From an uncultured Sulfitobacter sp. (lineage in GTDB: Bacteria > Pseudomonadota > Alphaproteobacteria > Rhodobacterales > Rhodobacteraceae): DNA of 35,645 nt. The stretch lies in NCBI GenBank assembly GCA_938003685.1, contig CALKXT010000093.1, positions 1-35,645 on the forward strand, read 5' to 3'. The notes under the pieces were generated by a model. The model searched no databases and was not told the origin of the DNA. It worked only from the letters and a program-made list of their open reading frames with translations. Position numbers and translations under genes: made by a program. Below are positions 7,721 to 16,678 of the stretch, in pieces (positions within the stretch are counted from its first letter, which is position 1; every line of letters starts with the position of its first letter).

Positions 7721-8554
7721 TTATCGTCCACGCGCCCAAGTGCTGTTATTGTGCAGAATTGGCAATTTCACCGCCAATCGCACCGCTGCGAATACCGCAA
7801 ACCCCATTGGATCACGCAAGACGCGGTGCCAAAGCGGTGATGCCTGCCTTGGTGGATCGGCATTGATCAACAGCTTTGGGTAAAGCGCCTCTATCTCGGT
7901 CACACCCACGTTTTGACGGCGGCGCACCCGTACAAGGGCTGCAAAGCCCTCAATCATCGGCCAATCATACGTCGCGGGTACAGAAATCCGTTCATCAGGG
8001 CGAAAGTTCAACCGCGCAAAGGTATCGTCCGAAATGATGTCAGGCCAGTTCCCCCACCGTGCGCGCCCTGCCCGGTTCATTGCAAACACACCAAAACCCG
8101 GCACGCCATCTTTGATGAAGGGGATTGTCTGCCAAAAGCGCGTGTAATGGCGTGTGACAGCACTGTCTTTTACCGTCACGTTCGGGCGGCCGCTGGCATA
8201 GCGTGGGCCTTTGACATCCAAAACCTCAACCAATTGCGCAATCAGGGGCTGGGACACGTCAACATCCGCATCCACATAGATCAAGACATCCCCCAACGCC
8301 GCCGCTTCGGCCTCATTAAGCGCGTTTAACTTGCCACCCTTGGCGATGTTTAGCACCTTCAGCGACCAGCCCTTGAGCAATACCTGCTCTGCGTATCGTT
8401 CAGCAATTTGGACCGTATCATCGCTACATCCATTCGCCGCCACAACAATTTGAACGGGCGCATCAACCGGGTCAGAGGCCAACAGAGCGTCTAAACAGGT
8501 GGGCAAATACGCCGCCTCATTGTGGGCGGGGATCAGAATACTGACAGAAGACAT
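7721..8554 (-). CDS. GT2-family glycosyltransferase
   Basis: This GT-A-fold, probably inverting glycosyltransferase is the last gene of the minus-strand NRPS/PKS-polysaccharide run. The 277 residues begin with SVSILIPAHNEAAYLPTCL, followed by VVAANGCSDDT and the metal/donor site VDADVDV, as in GT2 enzymes. No membrane segment is evident. The ATG at 8554 overlaps the stop of the upstream gene by one base (TGATG), implying translational coupling; a GTG one codon earlier is the alternative. The acceptor is unknown. Its position behind two SGNH-type genes suggests work on the same glycan. Confidence 0.88.
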   Translation of the reverse strand: MSSVSILIPAHNEAAYLPTCLDALLASDPVDAPVQIVVAANGCSDDTVQIAERYAEQVLLKGWSLKVLNIAKGGKLNALNEAEAAALGDVLIYVDADVDVSQPLIAQLVEVLDVKGPRYASGRPNVTVKDSAVTRHYTRFWQTIPFIKDGVPGFGVFAMNRAGRARWGNWPDIISDDTFARLNFRPDERISVPATYDWPMIEGFAALVRVRRRQNVGVTEIEALYPKLLINADPPRQASPLWHRVLRDPMGFAVFAAVRLAVKLPILHNNSTWARGR

Positions 8555-11082
8555 CACTGAAACGCCACCAAAGCATCCCAGCGCGGATTTTCATCATCCA
8601 GATGACGTAGCGCGCCCCATGATCCCCATTTGGTGGGGGCATAGACATCAGAATAGGCATTGAACAATTGACCGCCCACAGCAACCCAACCGTCCAGCAA
8701 GGTCGCATAAAGCGCACCCATCTCAGGTGAATAGTTAAATTGAAGCATAAATGCGGTGAGTTCGGTGTTATCTACCTGCGCGCCCAACCCAACCACATGA
8801 CTACCACCCTCATACATGATCAAGTCCAACCCTTTGGAGCGCGCCACAGCCGCGTGATAGGGCCACACCCGCCCCAGCAGATCAGCAAGCGTATCAGTTG
8901 CATCACCGCTCACGCCGCCATCATGCAATTCTCGGCCCGCCAGCATCACCGCATGATCAAAACGATGTTCAGCAATATAGGCATTCGCCGCCTCGCCGCT
9001 TAATCCTTCCTTTTCAGCGGCCGCTTTGGCCATGGTCAGGCTTTCAGCCAGCCACGCTTTCATCATCTCTTGGCGGTTATCGGCCCCCAGAATTCCACCA
9101 AAATACCCCGAAATCGCATAGGCATCAAAGGCTGTGGCAGGTGCTGATGCGCCCTCTGCTTGGGCAAGGGGTGCGTCCAACACCTCAGCCTCTAACCCCA
9201 ACCATCCGGTTTGCGACGAAATGACATTGATAAGACGCGCATCCGACTGATCGGCGTAAACCTCGGACCATATCCGCGCCACTTCCGCCGCGCGCAGCCC
9301 GTAATATTGCATCCATTTGTCTTTTTGCCCCCAACGCGCAAGCGATTGCACGTCCGCCCAAACCGCCTGTTCAAACTGCCAATTCCAAACCTCGTTTGAA
9401 AACTCAACATAGGCGACCAATTTTGGATCCAGATTGTCGCGTACATAGGTCGCAAATTGGCGCACAAATTCATCATCCGCCAAATGTGGAACATTGAACC
9501 ACGCATCGGTTTCCAACTCGTTTGCCAAATCCACCATCACCTCAATCGGGACACCTTCAGCAAAGCTTACATCATTCGGTTTTGGGCGGGCATCCCAGCT
9601 AGATAGCGCAGAGTTATTGATTTCCATCCAGTCCATAAACCGCAGCGCCCGGAACTGGCCAATACGGCTGGTCCACATCGGGTTGAATATCGCGCCCTGA
9701 TCAAAACGTGCCGCATTTTCTTGTTTCACCACAGAAATATTGCGCGGTGGATTGGTGGTGTTGATCCTTTGCACACGAATGTCGACACTACCAGGACCGG
9801 GGCTGTAATCGAATGTCACCTCGCCCTTACCGTAGCGTACATTCTGCGCGCGCCCAGCGACCTCAATGACCCCCGCCCCATCAAAGGCCACGCGGTAGCG
9901 CCCTTTTAAAGACACTGCCGCTTCGGGCATGTCGGTGAGGACCAATGTGCCAATGCTGCTCAAGGCGCGGGGCATTTTTAGCGGCCATCCATCACCGTCC
10001 AAATAGCCCCCAGCAACCAATTCATCATATTCCATACCGCCCCAAGCACCGGGTTTGTGACCCAGCCAAGGACGCGCTGTTTTCATCACGTCAAGAAACG
10101 GTTGTTGTGTGCTCCAATCTACGACCGACGCCAAACCAATGGCAGTGGCATTTGAGCCTGGCACAGCGCCCTCTGGTGTTTGAATGACTTGCGTTCTTTC
10201 TGTGGTCGGCGGGCCGGTTGGTGCAGCGGGTGCTGTCACGGCGCGCGCAGCCGTTGTAGCGGGCGGCACCTTGGCGACGGATGCGCCTTGATACTCTAGC
10301 ACTGCCTCCCAAGCGACGCGTTGCAATACGCGTGCTAAATCGGGCGTTGGCGCATCAAATGCCTTGCCCCAACGGTCATTGAACGTATTGGGCAACCCCA
10401 AGGGGTCTTGCCCGGTCAGGGTCGCGTATTGCACCATCGCCACAAAGTAATGGCCCAAATCGTTCAAGTGAATATCATCTGAGAACAGGGCGTTAATACG
10501 ACTCACCCCCGGCACACGTTCAGCCGCGATTTCATCATAAAGCCGCGCCATGGCTTGGCCCGCTGGGATTAGTGAAATGCTGGCAGTTTCTGAGCGATTG
10601 CCCGCTGCAACCGATGCCACAATACCTTCCCAGACTGGCAAATCCTGATCCAGTCGGGTGCGCCATGGGATGTTCGCGTTTTCATCATTCTCAATCGCGA
10701 CACCGGTACCGCTGTTCAGGCTGTGCCAGGTTTCTTGAATGTAGGCCTGCGTATTCGCGTTGGCTGCGACACCTAGGCCAAAGAAAGCTTGGGCATAAAC
10801 CTCAGTGTCTGACCAGGTGGTATGGTTTGCGAGGGGAATTGCCTCGGTCAGGATTAAGTGACTGGTGCCGCCTTCTGGTAACACTGAACGCGCATCAACG
10901 CCCTCTGCCTTGTCAGAGGCTTCCCAATTATAGCGCAACGGTGCGCCGTTGATGATTTGCGAACGGACCGTGCCCTCGCCCTGCCCGGCGCGCAATGCCT
11001 CTTGCAACATGTCAGGACCATCGGTGCCAAACAGGCTGTGCCCGACCATCAAGATTGACAGAACAGTGCCCAGACCACTCAT
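8554..11082 (-). CDS. Fusion of SGNH-like hydrolase and clan GH-A-like glycosidase domain
   Basis: The 842-residue protein has two parts. Residues 1-265 are SGNH/GDSL-like: a nucleophile Ser16 in VGHSL, the shared blocks ETWH (117-120) and IPAG (172-175), and the dyad D202-x-x-H205 in DDIHLND. A Pro/Ala/Thr-rich linker covers about 271-310. Residues 315-842 look like a (beta/alpha)8 glycosidase preceded by a beta-rich part: FSNEVWN places N563-E564 as an acid/base pair and IMYEGG (E758) as a nucleophile, as in cellulase-like clan GH-A enzymes. Roseobacter relatives are often labelled cellulose-binding protein. No signal peptide is visible, which is odd for a polysaccharide-cleaving enzyme. 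The gene overlaps its upstream neighbour by ATGA. Likely roles are removing or adding O-acyl groups and trimming the glycan; substrates are unknown. Confidence 0.75.
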   Translation of the reverse strand: MSGLGTVLSILMVGHSLFGTDGPDMLQEALRAGQGEGTVRSQIINGAPLRYNWEASDKAEGVDARSVLPEGGTSHLILTEAIPLANHTTWSDTEVYAQAFFGLGVAANANTQAYIQETWHSLNSGTGVAIENDENANIPWRTRLDQDLPVWEGIVASVAAGNRSETASISLIPAGQAMARLYDEIAAERVPGVSRINALFSDDIHLNDLGHYFVAMVQYATLTGQDPLGLPNTFNDRWGKAFDAPTPDLARVLQRVAWEAVLEYQGASVAKVPPATTAARAVTAPAAPTGPPTTERTQVIQTPEGAVPGSNATAIGLASVVDWSTQQPFLDVMKTARPWLGHKPGAWGGMEYDELVAGGYLDGDGWPLKMPRALSSIGTLVLTDMPEAAVSLKGRYRVAFDGAGVIEVAGRAQNVRYGKGEVTFDYSPGPGSVDIRVQRINTTNPPRNISVVKQENAARFDQGAIFNPMWTSRIGQFRALRFMDWMEINNSALSSWDARPKPNDVSFAEGVPIEVMVDLANELETDAWFNVPHLADDEFVRQFATYVRDNLDPKLVAYVEFSNEVWNWQFEQAVWADVQSLARWGQKDKWMQYYGLRAAEVARIWSEVYADQSDARLINVISSQTGWLGLEAEVLDAPLAQAEGASAPATAFDAYAISGYFGGILGADNRQEMMKAWLAESLTMAKAAAEKEGLSGEAANAYIAEHRFDHAVMLAGRELHDGGVSGDATDTLADLLGRVWPYHAAVARSKGLDLIMYEGGSHVVGLGAQVDNTELTAFMLQFNYSPEMGALYATLLDGWVAVGGQLFNAYSDVYAPTKWGSWGALRHLDDENPRWDALVAFQ

Positions 11083-12032
11083 GTCGCAACCCCAGTTTCG
11101 CGGTGGCGCCGCACCACGTCCCAGACAACACGCTGCATCAATTCTGCTGCGTGGGCACTCGGCGCATTGGCCGCCGAACCATCCGCGCGCAATAATTCAT
11201 ACGCTAGCCCCAAGGGCGGACGGTGATAAAGCACCGCATAATGCGTCAAAGCCACAAGGTAGGCTCCCAAATCGTTAAAATGTATCGTGTCTGGTGTGCC
11301 GTCATCGCGCTTGGCAAACAGATCGGCCTGCGTGGCAATCCCGTCCACCCCCCCTGCGGCTTGCACTGCACGCACAAAGGTGGCCATGACCTGACCTGCA
11401 GGGATCAGATGAATCGGAGCCTTTGATGCGGCCAACGCCGGGTATGTCACCCGACCCTGCCAATATCTGCGCAAGTCCTCATCAATGCGGGTCAACCAAC
11501 CCGCATCATCATCCGTGTGGTGCCACGTTTCATAGAGGTAAATGCGCGTATTTGAATTTGCATCCCATGCCAACTTGGCCCACCGTGAGAGGTAATCAGC
11601 CGAACCGTGATACCGGACAGCATCCGCAATTTCGACCATCTCGGTCAGTACAACTGCATCATAGCGACCTGACGCGATGGCCTGTTTCGCGTCGCGATAT
11701 TTGTCGTGGTCATTTTCCTGTACAAACCCATTGATTGGCACATCAGGTTCCCAATGATCACGCAGTGACGTACCCCAGCCCAATTGACTGTGATACCCAT
11801 GGCCGTCACCTGCCAATTGCGCGAGCATCGCAGGCATGTCACGCCCAACCAGAGAATGACCCAAATGAAACACATTCAATGACTTAACCGGCGCGGTAAG
11901 GGGCTGTGCGTATAGCGCCTCAGCGTCCTTTTCACCCCGTTTGCGCCGCATGCGCCACACCACGGCACCTGCCCCGCCAAGGGTAAGGGCAAGAAGTCCG
12001 GCCACAGCGGAACGACGCGTAAACACTGGCAT
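11079..12032 (-). CDS. Membrane-anchored SGNH-type hydrolase/acyltransferase-like protein
   Basis: The 317-residue protein is a paralogue of the N-terminal half of the next gene. It shares FHLGHSL (nucleophile Ser60), YETWH, IPAGQ and the D248-x-x-H251 dyad in DTIHFNDLG. Its N-terminus reads TRRSAVAGLLALTLGGAGA, a Tat-like twin arginine and hydrophobic stretch (about 9-26), followed by the basic sequence RMRRKRGEK. This suggests an anchor in the inner membrane rather than cleavage. I chose the ATG at 12032 because AAAGGAG sits about 6 nt upstream; a start at 12110 would add 26 residues that look untranslated. SGNH enzymes cut or transfer acyl esters, so acetylation or deacetylation of the exported polysaccharide is a reasonable guess. 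Confidence 0.75.
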   Translation of the reverse strand: MPVFTRRSAVAGLLALTLGGAGAVVWRMRRKRGEKDAEALYAQPLTAPVKSLNVFHLGHSLVGRDMPAMLAQLAGDGHGYHSQLGWGTSLRDHWEPDVPINGFVQENDHDKYRDAKQAIASGRYDAVVLTEMVEIADAVRYHGSADYLSRWAKLAWDANSNTRIYLYETWHHTDDDAGWLTRIDEDLRRYWQGRVTYPALAASKAPIHLIPAGQVMATFVRAVQAAGGVDGIATQADLFAKRDDGTPDTIHFNDLGAYLVALTHYAVLYHRPPLGLAYELLRADGSAANAPSAHAAELMQRVVWDVVRRHRETGVAT

Positions 12033-12109
12033 GTCAGGCTCCTTTAGGGGCAATTTGCCCAATCGGCGCTTCCAGCACAAGGAGGTGTGGGCACGATAGC
12101 GCCGACACA

Positions 12110-12124
12110 CCGCCTGAGAGGCGG
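12110..12124 (-). other. GC-rich hairpin directly after the NRPS stop codon
   Basis: CCGCCT (12110-12115) and AGGCGG (12119-12124) form a perfect 6-bp stem with a 3-nt loop, one base past the TAA of the NRPS. No T-run follows on the minus strand, so it is not a textbook intrinsic terminator. It could slow polymerase, protect the mRNA 3' end or reduce expression of the SGNH genes relative to the NRPS. Confidence 0.4.
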
Positions 12125-12125
12125 A

Positions 12126-15100
12126 TTATGCCCCTGCTTTGTTACGACCCGCCCGCATCATACGGCGTTTCGACATGGTTTCGGTTTTGGCGGTTTCTGG
12201 ATTTTGATCACCGGGCGCAGTGTCTGTGTCTCTACCCTTATCCAGATGCGCCACGAGGGTTTCCAACTTAGGAAAGCGGAAGATGTCTGTGATTGACAGA
12301 TGATCAACGCCTAAGGCCGCTTTGATATCGCGGTGCGCCTGAACTGCCAGCAGCGAATGTCCCCCTAGGTCAAAGAAATTATCTTCGCCTCGAATATCCG
12401 TAACGCCAAGGATGCTTGACCAAACCAGTGCAATTGCTGCCTGTGTTTGGCTAACAGGTGTTATCGGTGCTGCTGCACGGGGTGCGGTGCGCGTGCCCGG
12501 TGCAGGCAGCGCTGTACGGTCGATCTTTTTGTTTGGCGTCAGAGGCAGTGTATCGAGCTTTACAATGGCACTGGGCACCATGATGTCGGGCAAGACCCGC
12601 GATAGGTTTTGACGCACGGCATCTAAATCAATGACTGTATTGGTCGTGACATACCCCACCAATTGCGCACCACCAGGTGCATCGCGCAAAATGACAACTG
12701 CTTGGGTCACGCCCGCGATTTCAGTCATGCGTGCTTCGATTTCACCTAGTTCGATGCGGTGACCGCGCAGCTTAACTTGGGCATCAACGCGCCCTTTGAA
12801 ATGCAGGACGCCACTGGCGTCCCACCCCGCCACATCACCTGTCCGATACAGCTTTCCGGTGCCAAAGGGGTTATCGACAAATCGTTCTGCGGTCATTGCG
12901 TTTCGCTGCCAGTACCCTTGCGTAACCCCATCACCACCAATCCACAATTCACCAATAGTACCAATTGGTTGCGATACCATCTTATCATCTAAGATGAAGA
13001 TAGATGTATTCGCTATTGGCGTCCCAATCTGGGCAGTATCATATCCCTTTTTAGCCAGTACATGCGTGGTGGACCAAATTGTTGTTTCCGTTGGGCCATA
13101 CATATTTTGGATCTGTGCGGACGTGCAAGTGTGCAGCGCCGTCACCAATGATCCGGGCAAAGCTTCACCGCCCACCATGAGATGTTTGATACGTGTTAAC
13201 ACGCCACTGGCATCTTCATTAGTCACCAACATCTGTGCCATGGATGGGGTGCATTGCAGGTGGCTGACATCATGGCGCACGATCTGCGCGGCCAGTGAAA
13301 AGTCATCCTCAGCCAACACAGCACCCTGATTGGCCTGTTCAAGAACACGCGCCAGCGGCTTTAACCCCGCCATCACCTTGTCCGTTGAGATACCGTAATC
13401 AATCAGGCAGGCGACCTCGTCCACGCCAATACGTTTGAGTTGCTCTGTGCGTGCCAGCCCATCGGCCACGGTGCCAAACATCCCACTGTCATTAAAATAG
13501 CGTTGAAAGGCGAACTCAAGGATCGCATCCATCTCTTCGTCCGACAGCCCGTCCAAATTAACCTCAAACGGGTTTGTCACCCCGGCTGGCTTTTTGAATG
13601 CCGGGAACGCCCAAGCATATTGTTTGATTAACCCTGCGGCAGAGCGCAGATAATCTTTCATCGGTTCGCGCGCAATTTCTTCGGACAGTTCGCGCGTTTC
13701 GGCCAGATAAGTGTGCAGCATCACGGTGACTTTGTGGTCTGCCGGGTCATGGCCCGCACTGGACAACGCATCGTGATAAATCTTGATCTTATCCGCGACC
13801 TCATCCACCGATTGGCCCAAAAGGTGCGTCAACACGTTTGCCCCGATTTCACCCGCTTCTTTCCAGGTTTGGGGATTGCCTGCGGTGGTCACCCAAATCG
13901 GCAGAACCTTGGATACCGGACGCGGCTGCGTCACAACTGCGAACGGTGTGCCATCCTTGGTCGGGAACTCAACCGCATCGCCACGCCAAAGCGCGCGCAA
14001 TTGCTCAATCGCGGCATACATAGCGGGCTTATTTTCAGGTGGCGTATTTTCGGGGCGCAGCACGAAATCATCAGGCTGCCACCCACTTGCAATCGCCAGA
14101 CCCACCCGGCCATTGGTCAGATTATCGATGACCGCCCATTCCTCAGCAATCCGCGCTGGATGATGAAGCGGTGCCACACACGACCCCGCGCGCACGTCTA
14201 GGTTCTGTGTGACTGCCGCGACTGCGGCCCCTGTCACAGACGGGTTCGGATACGGCCCGCCAAAGGCATGGAAATGCCTTTCTGGTGTCCAGACCGCATT
14301 GAACCCATGCACATCGGCAAATTTTGCCCCTTCAAGCAGCAATTCGTATTTCTTGGGACCAACACCATCATCATTGCCCCAATAGAACAGGTTGAAATCA
14401 ATGGTGCGGGTCGAAGTTGCGATAGGACCATTCGATATTGCCGTACGCGCAGCGTCCCCTGCAAGCACCACTTTAAAGCCACGCCCAAGCGTCCAAAAAA
14501 GTTCCAATACTGAAATATCAAAGGACAGGCTTGTGACGGCCAACCACACCGCACCTACCTTATGGTCAATGCGGTCATCCATCCCGGCAAAGAAATTCGC
14601 AACATTGCTATGGCGGACCATCACACCCTTTGGCGTTCCAGTGGATCCAGAGGTATAGATAAGATACGCCAGATCATCGGCGGTGGCCGCAGCAGGCGGA
14701 TTGTCAGTCTGCGCCGTTGTGATGCGTGGATCAGTGTCCAGAACCAACACCTGCGCGCCGTGGTTTGGCAGTGCATCCACCAACGCACTTTGCGTCACAA
14801 TGATCGGCGCGGCGCTGTCGCTAATATAATGTGCAATCCGATCTGCTGGATAGGCCGGGTCTAGCGGCACATAGGCCCCCCCGGCCTTTAAGATGCCCAG
14901 CGCCCCGATCATTAAATCAACGCCGCGTGCGGTGTTCAGCGCGATCGGCATACCCGGGGTCGCACCCATATCACACAGCACATGCGCCAACTGGTTGGCG
15001 CGTGCGTTTAAGGTCACATAGCTAAGTGTCTCATCTTCAAAAACCAGTGCATCTGCGTCCGGCGTCAGGGCAACCTGTGCCTCGAATGCGGCATGGATCG

Positions 15101-16676
15101 TGGTGCGCGCATACTCTTTCTGGGTGGCGTTCCAGTCTTGCAGAACTTGTTTTTGCTCACTGTCTGGCAAGGCCCAAACGGCACCACACTCTTGTGCCGA
15201 TGTAATCTCGGCCAGCGCGTTTTCCAACCGCGCTGCGATCAATGCCGCTGCATCCTTACTAATCCGGGCCTCATCATATGTCAGCGTCGTACCCGTTTGT
15301 GTCAGCACAACAGTAACACTCGCCCGAGTGGGGATATCATCGTCAAACGAAAGAGCAAAATCAGGATAAGCCGCCGCATCAATGCCTGGATCACGCAATG
15401 CCAGATCATCAGCAAATCCAGCGTTTTCTTGCGCGCGTTTAAGCTGTGGGACCAGAGTAGCATTTAAGTCACCCACAGGCGTATTCGCACTGGCCATCAC
15501 CCGCAACGGCACCCAATGCGCCATGTTACGTTCTGGGCGTGTCAAAATCAGTGCCAAATCACCCGACTGCTGCCCTGCACTACGCAACGCGACCAATCCA
15601 ACTGCGGCGACACGTTGTGTCATACTCTGATTGTTGGGTCCGTTGATCACCCACTTTTGCAGACTGGTTTCACCGTCCCGAGCATGGGCCAGCGGAACCG
15701 ACAAACTATCCATTTGGTGAAGGGCTTGGCGCCAATGGCCCTCATGCTTGCTGACAACCGGGCTTGGGACTTGCGCCTCAACAGCATCGCCAATCTGTAC
15801 CAAAGTGGTCAAATTGACGGAACCGCCATTCAGATCAGTCAGGTCCTGTAAGACAATTTCTGTCGTCCCAGTGCCAATCGTGATTTGATTTGGCGTCACG
15901 TCAATGACTTTGCCAGCCGTTGACATGTCGCTCTCTAAGACCACAAGCGCACCAACACACAAAGTATGCCCACCAAGCACCACCTTGGCCTTGGTCAAGG
16001 GGTTCCAATAGCTGCCAAAATTCAACCCACGCACCAGCGCAGAGATGTCCGCCGCAGCCCCGGCAAAATCCAACATTGTCTCTGGGCGTTGGTCACGGGC
16101 AAAATAACTGCGTTGGCTTAAGTCCTGAGGCTTACGTTCCAGCGCGTTCCCTTCAAGTTGCGCCAACACGCGGCTGAAACTTTCCATCCCGGCGGCATAA
16201 CATTTGGAATTCAGGCTGAACGCTGTTTCATCCGGCGCAATGTCGATCATGCTTTGCGCCAGCAGATCACCCTCGTCCACGCCGCCTTCGATCATGTGCC
16301 AGCTGACACCATGCGTTGTTTCGCCATTGATGAGTGCCCAAGCAGGCGTGTTCAGGCCCGCATAGCGTGGCAATGGCCCATCGTGAAAGTTAATCGCGCC
16401 TTTGCTGGGCAACGCCAGCACGGCATCCGGGATTAGCCGTAGGTTCGCGATGCTCAATAACCAATCGGCTTTTATATCCGCGCTCAACACATCTTCGGCG
16501 CGGGTAAATGTGCGCAACTCCAAACCTTCGGCCCAAATCCGAACGGCATCATCACGTGTCACCACCGCAACCAATGTATGCCCACCTGCCAACACCATGT
16601 CACCGCAGGCAATTGTCAGGGATTCATCGCCCATTAAAATGGCGGAAAATCCAGCAGGATTGAATGTTGCGGCCAT
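12126..16676 (-). CDS. NRPS: formyltransferase / truncated C / A with embedded luciferase-like monooxygenase / PCP
   Basis: This 1516-residue cytosolic assembly-line protein has, in order: a formyltransferase domain (about 10-305) with the N96-x-H98 and D134 catalytic residues in INFHDGPLPRY and GGVDEGD; a condensation-like remnant (about 310-495) without HHxxxDG; the first half of an adenylation domain (505-740: LKAGGAYVPLDP, YTSGSTGTPKGV, FDISVLELF); an inserted FMN-dependent luciferase-like monooxygenase of the MupA/Atu3671 type (about 755-1115); the rest of the A domain (NMYGPTETT, YRTGD, NKKIDR); and a PCP (about 1405-1480) with Ser1441 in DLGGHSLLAV. Specificity positions read DILQMGMIWK, close to the glycine code as I remember it. 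GGAGGA upstream is well spaced for the ATG at 16676, while the ATG at 16682 touches it. It probably loads and formylates a glycine-like starter for the neighbouring PKS. Confidence 0.9.
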   Translation of the reverse strand: MAATFNPAGFSAILMGDESLTIACGDMVLAGGHTLVAVVTRDDAVRIWAEGLELRTFTRAEDVLSADIKADWLLSIANLRLIPDAVLALPSKGAINFHDGPLPRYAGLNTPAWALINGETTHGVSWHMIEGGVDEGDLLAQSMIDIAPDETAFSLNSKCYAAGMESFSRVLAQLEGNALERKPQDLSQRSYFARDQRPETMLDFAGAAADISALVRGLNFGSYWNPLTKAKVVLGGHTLCVGALVVLESDMSTAGKVIDVTPNQITIGTGTTEIVLQDLTDLNGGSVNLTTLVQIGDAVEAQVPSPVVSKHEGHWRQALHQMDSLSVPLAHARDGETSLQKWVINGPNNQSMTQRVAAVGLVALRSAGQQSGDLALILTRPERNMAHWVPLRVMASANTPVGDLNATLVPQLKRAQENAGFADDLALRDPGIDAAAYPDFALSFDDDIPTRASVTVVLTQTGTTLTYDEARISKDAAALIAARLENALAEITSAQECGAVWALPDSEQKQVLQDWNATQKEYARTTIHAAFEAQVALTPDADALVFEDETLSYVTLNARANQLAHVLCDMGATPGMPIALNTARGVDLMIGALGILKAGGAYVPLDPAYPADRIAHYISDSAAPIIVTQSALVDALPNHGAQVLVLDTDPRITTAQTDNPPAAATADDLAYLIYTSGSTGTPKGVMVRHSNVANFFAGMDDRIDHKVGAVWLAVTSLSFDISVLELFWTLGRGFKVVLAGDAARTAISNGPIATSTRTIDFNLFYWGNDDGVGPKKYELLLEGAKFADVHGFNAVWTPERHFHAFGGPYPNPSVTGAAVAAVTQNLDVRAGSCVAPLHHPARIAEEWAVIDNLTNGRVGLAIASGWQPDDFVLRPENTPPENKPAMYAAIEQLRALWRGDAVEFPTKDGTPFAVVTQPRPVSKVLPIWVTTAGNPQTWKEAGEIGANVLTHLLGQSVDEVADKIKIYHDALSSAGHDPADHKVTVMLHTYLAETRELSEEIAREPMKDYLRSAAGLIKQYAWAFPAFKKPAGVTNPFEVNLDGLSDEEMDAILEFAFQRYFNDSGMFGTVADGLARTEQLKRIGVDEVACLIDYGISTDKVMAGLKPLARVLEQANQGAVLAEDDFSLAAQIVRHDVSHLQCTPSMAQMLVTNEDASGVLTRIKHLMVGGEALPGSLVTALHTCTSAQIQNMYGPTETTIWSTTHVLAKKGYDTAQIGTPIANTSIFILDDKMVSQPIGTIGELWIGGDGVTQGYWQRNAMTAERFVDNPFGTGKLYRTGDVAGWDASGVLHFKGRVDAQVKLRGHRIELGEIEARMTEIAGVTQAVVILRDAPGGAQLVGYVTTNTVIDLDAVRQNLSRVLPDIMVPSAIVKLDTLPLTPNKKIDRTALPAPGTRTAPRAAAPITPVSQTQAAIALVWSSILGVTDIRGEDNFFDLGGHSLLAVQAHRDIKAALGVDHLSITDIFRFPKLETLVAHLDKGRDTDTAPGDQNPETAKTETMSKRRMMRAGRNKAGA

Positions 16677-16678
16677 GG

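Noticed and set aside
11079-12110. Earlier start for the anchored SGNH protein
   Set aside because: The extra 26 residues precede a strong AAAGGAG site and a clean hydrophobic N-terminus at 12032, so they are probably untranslated.
13332-14414. The luciferase-like domain as a separate gene or a misassembled insert
   Set aside because: The frame is continuous with both halves of the A domain, with no stop or frameshift, and the same domain combination is known in other NRPSs.
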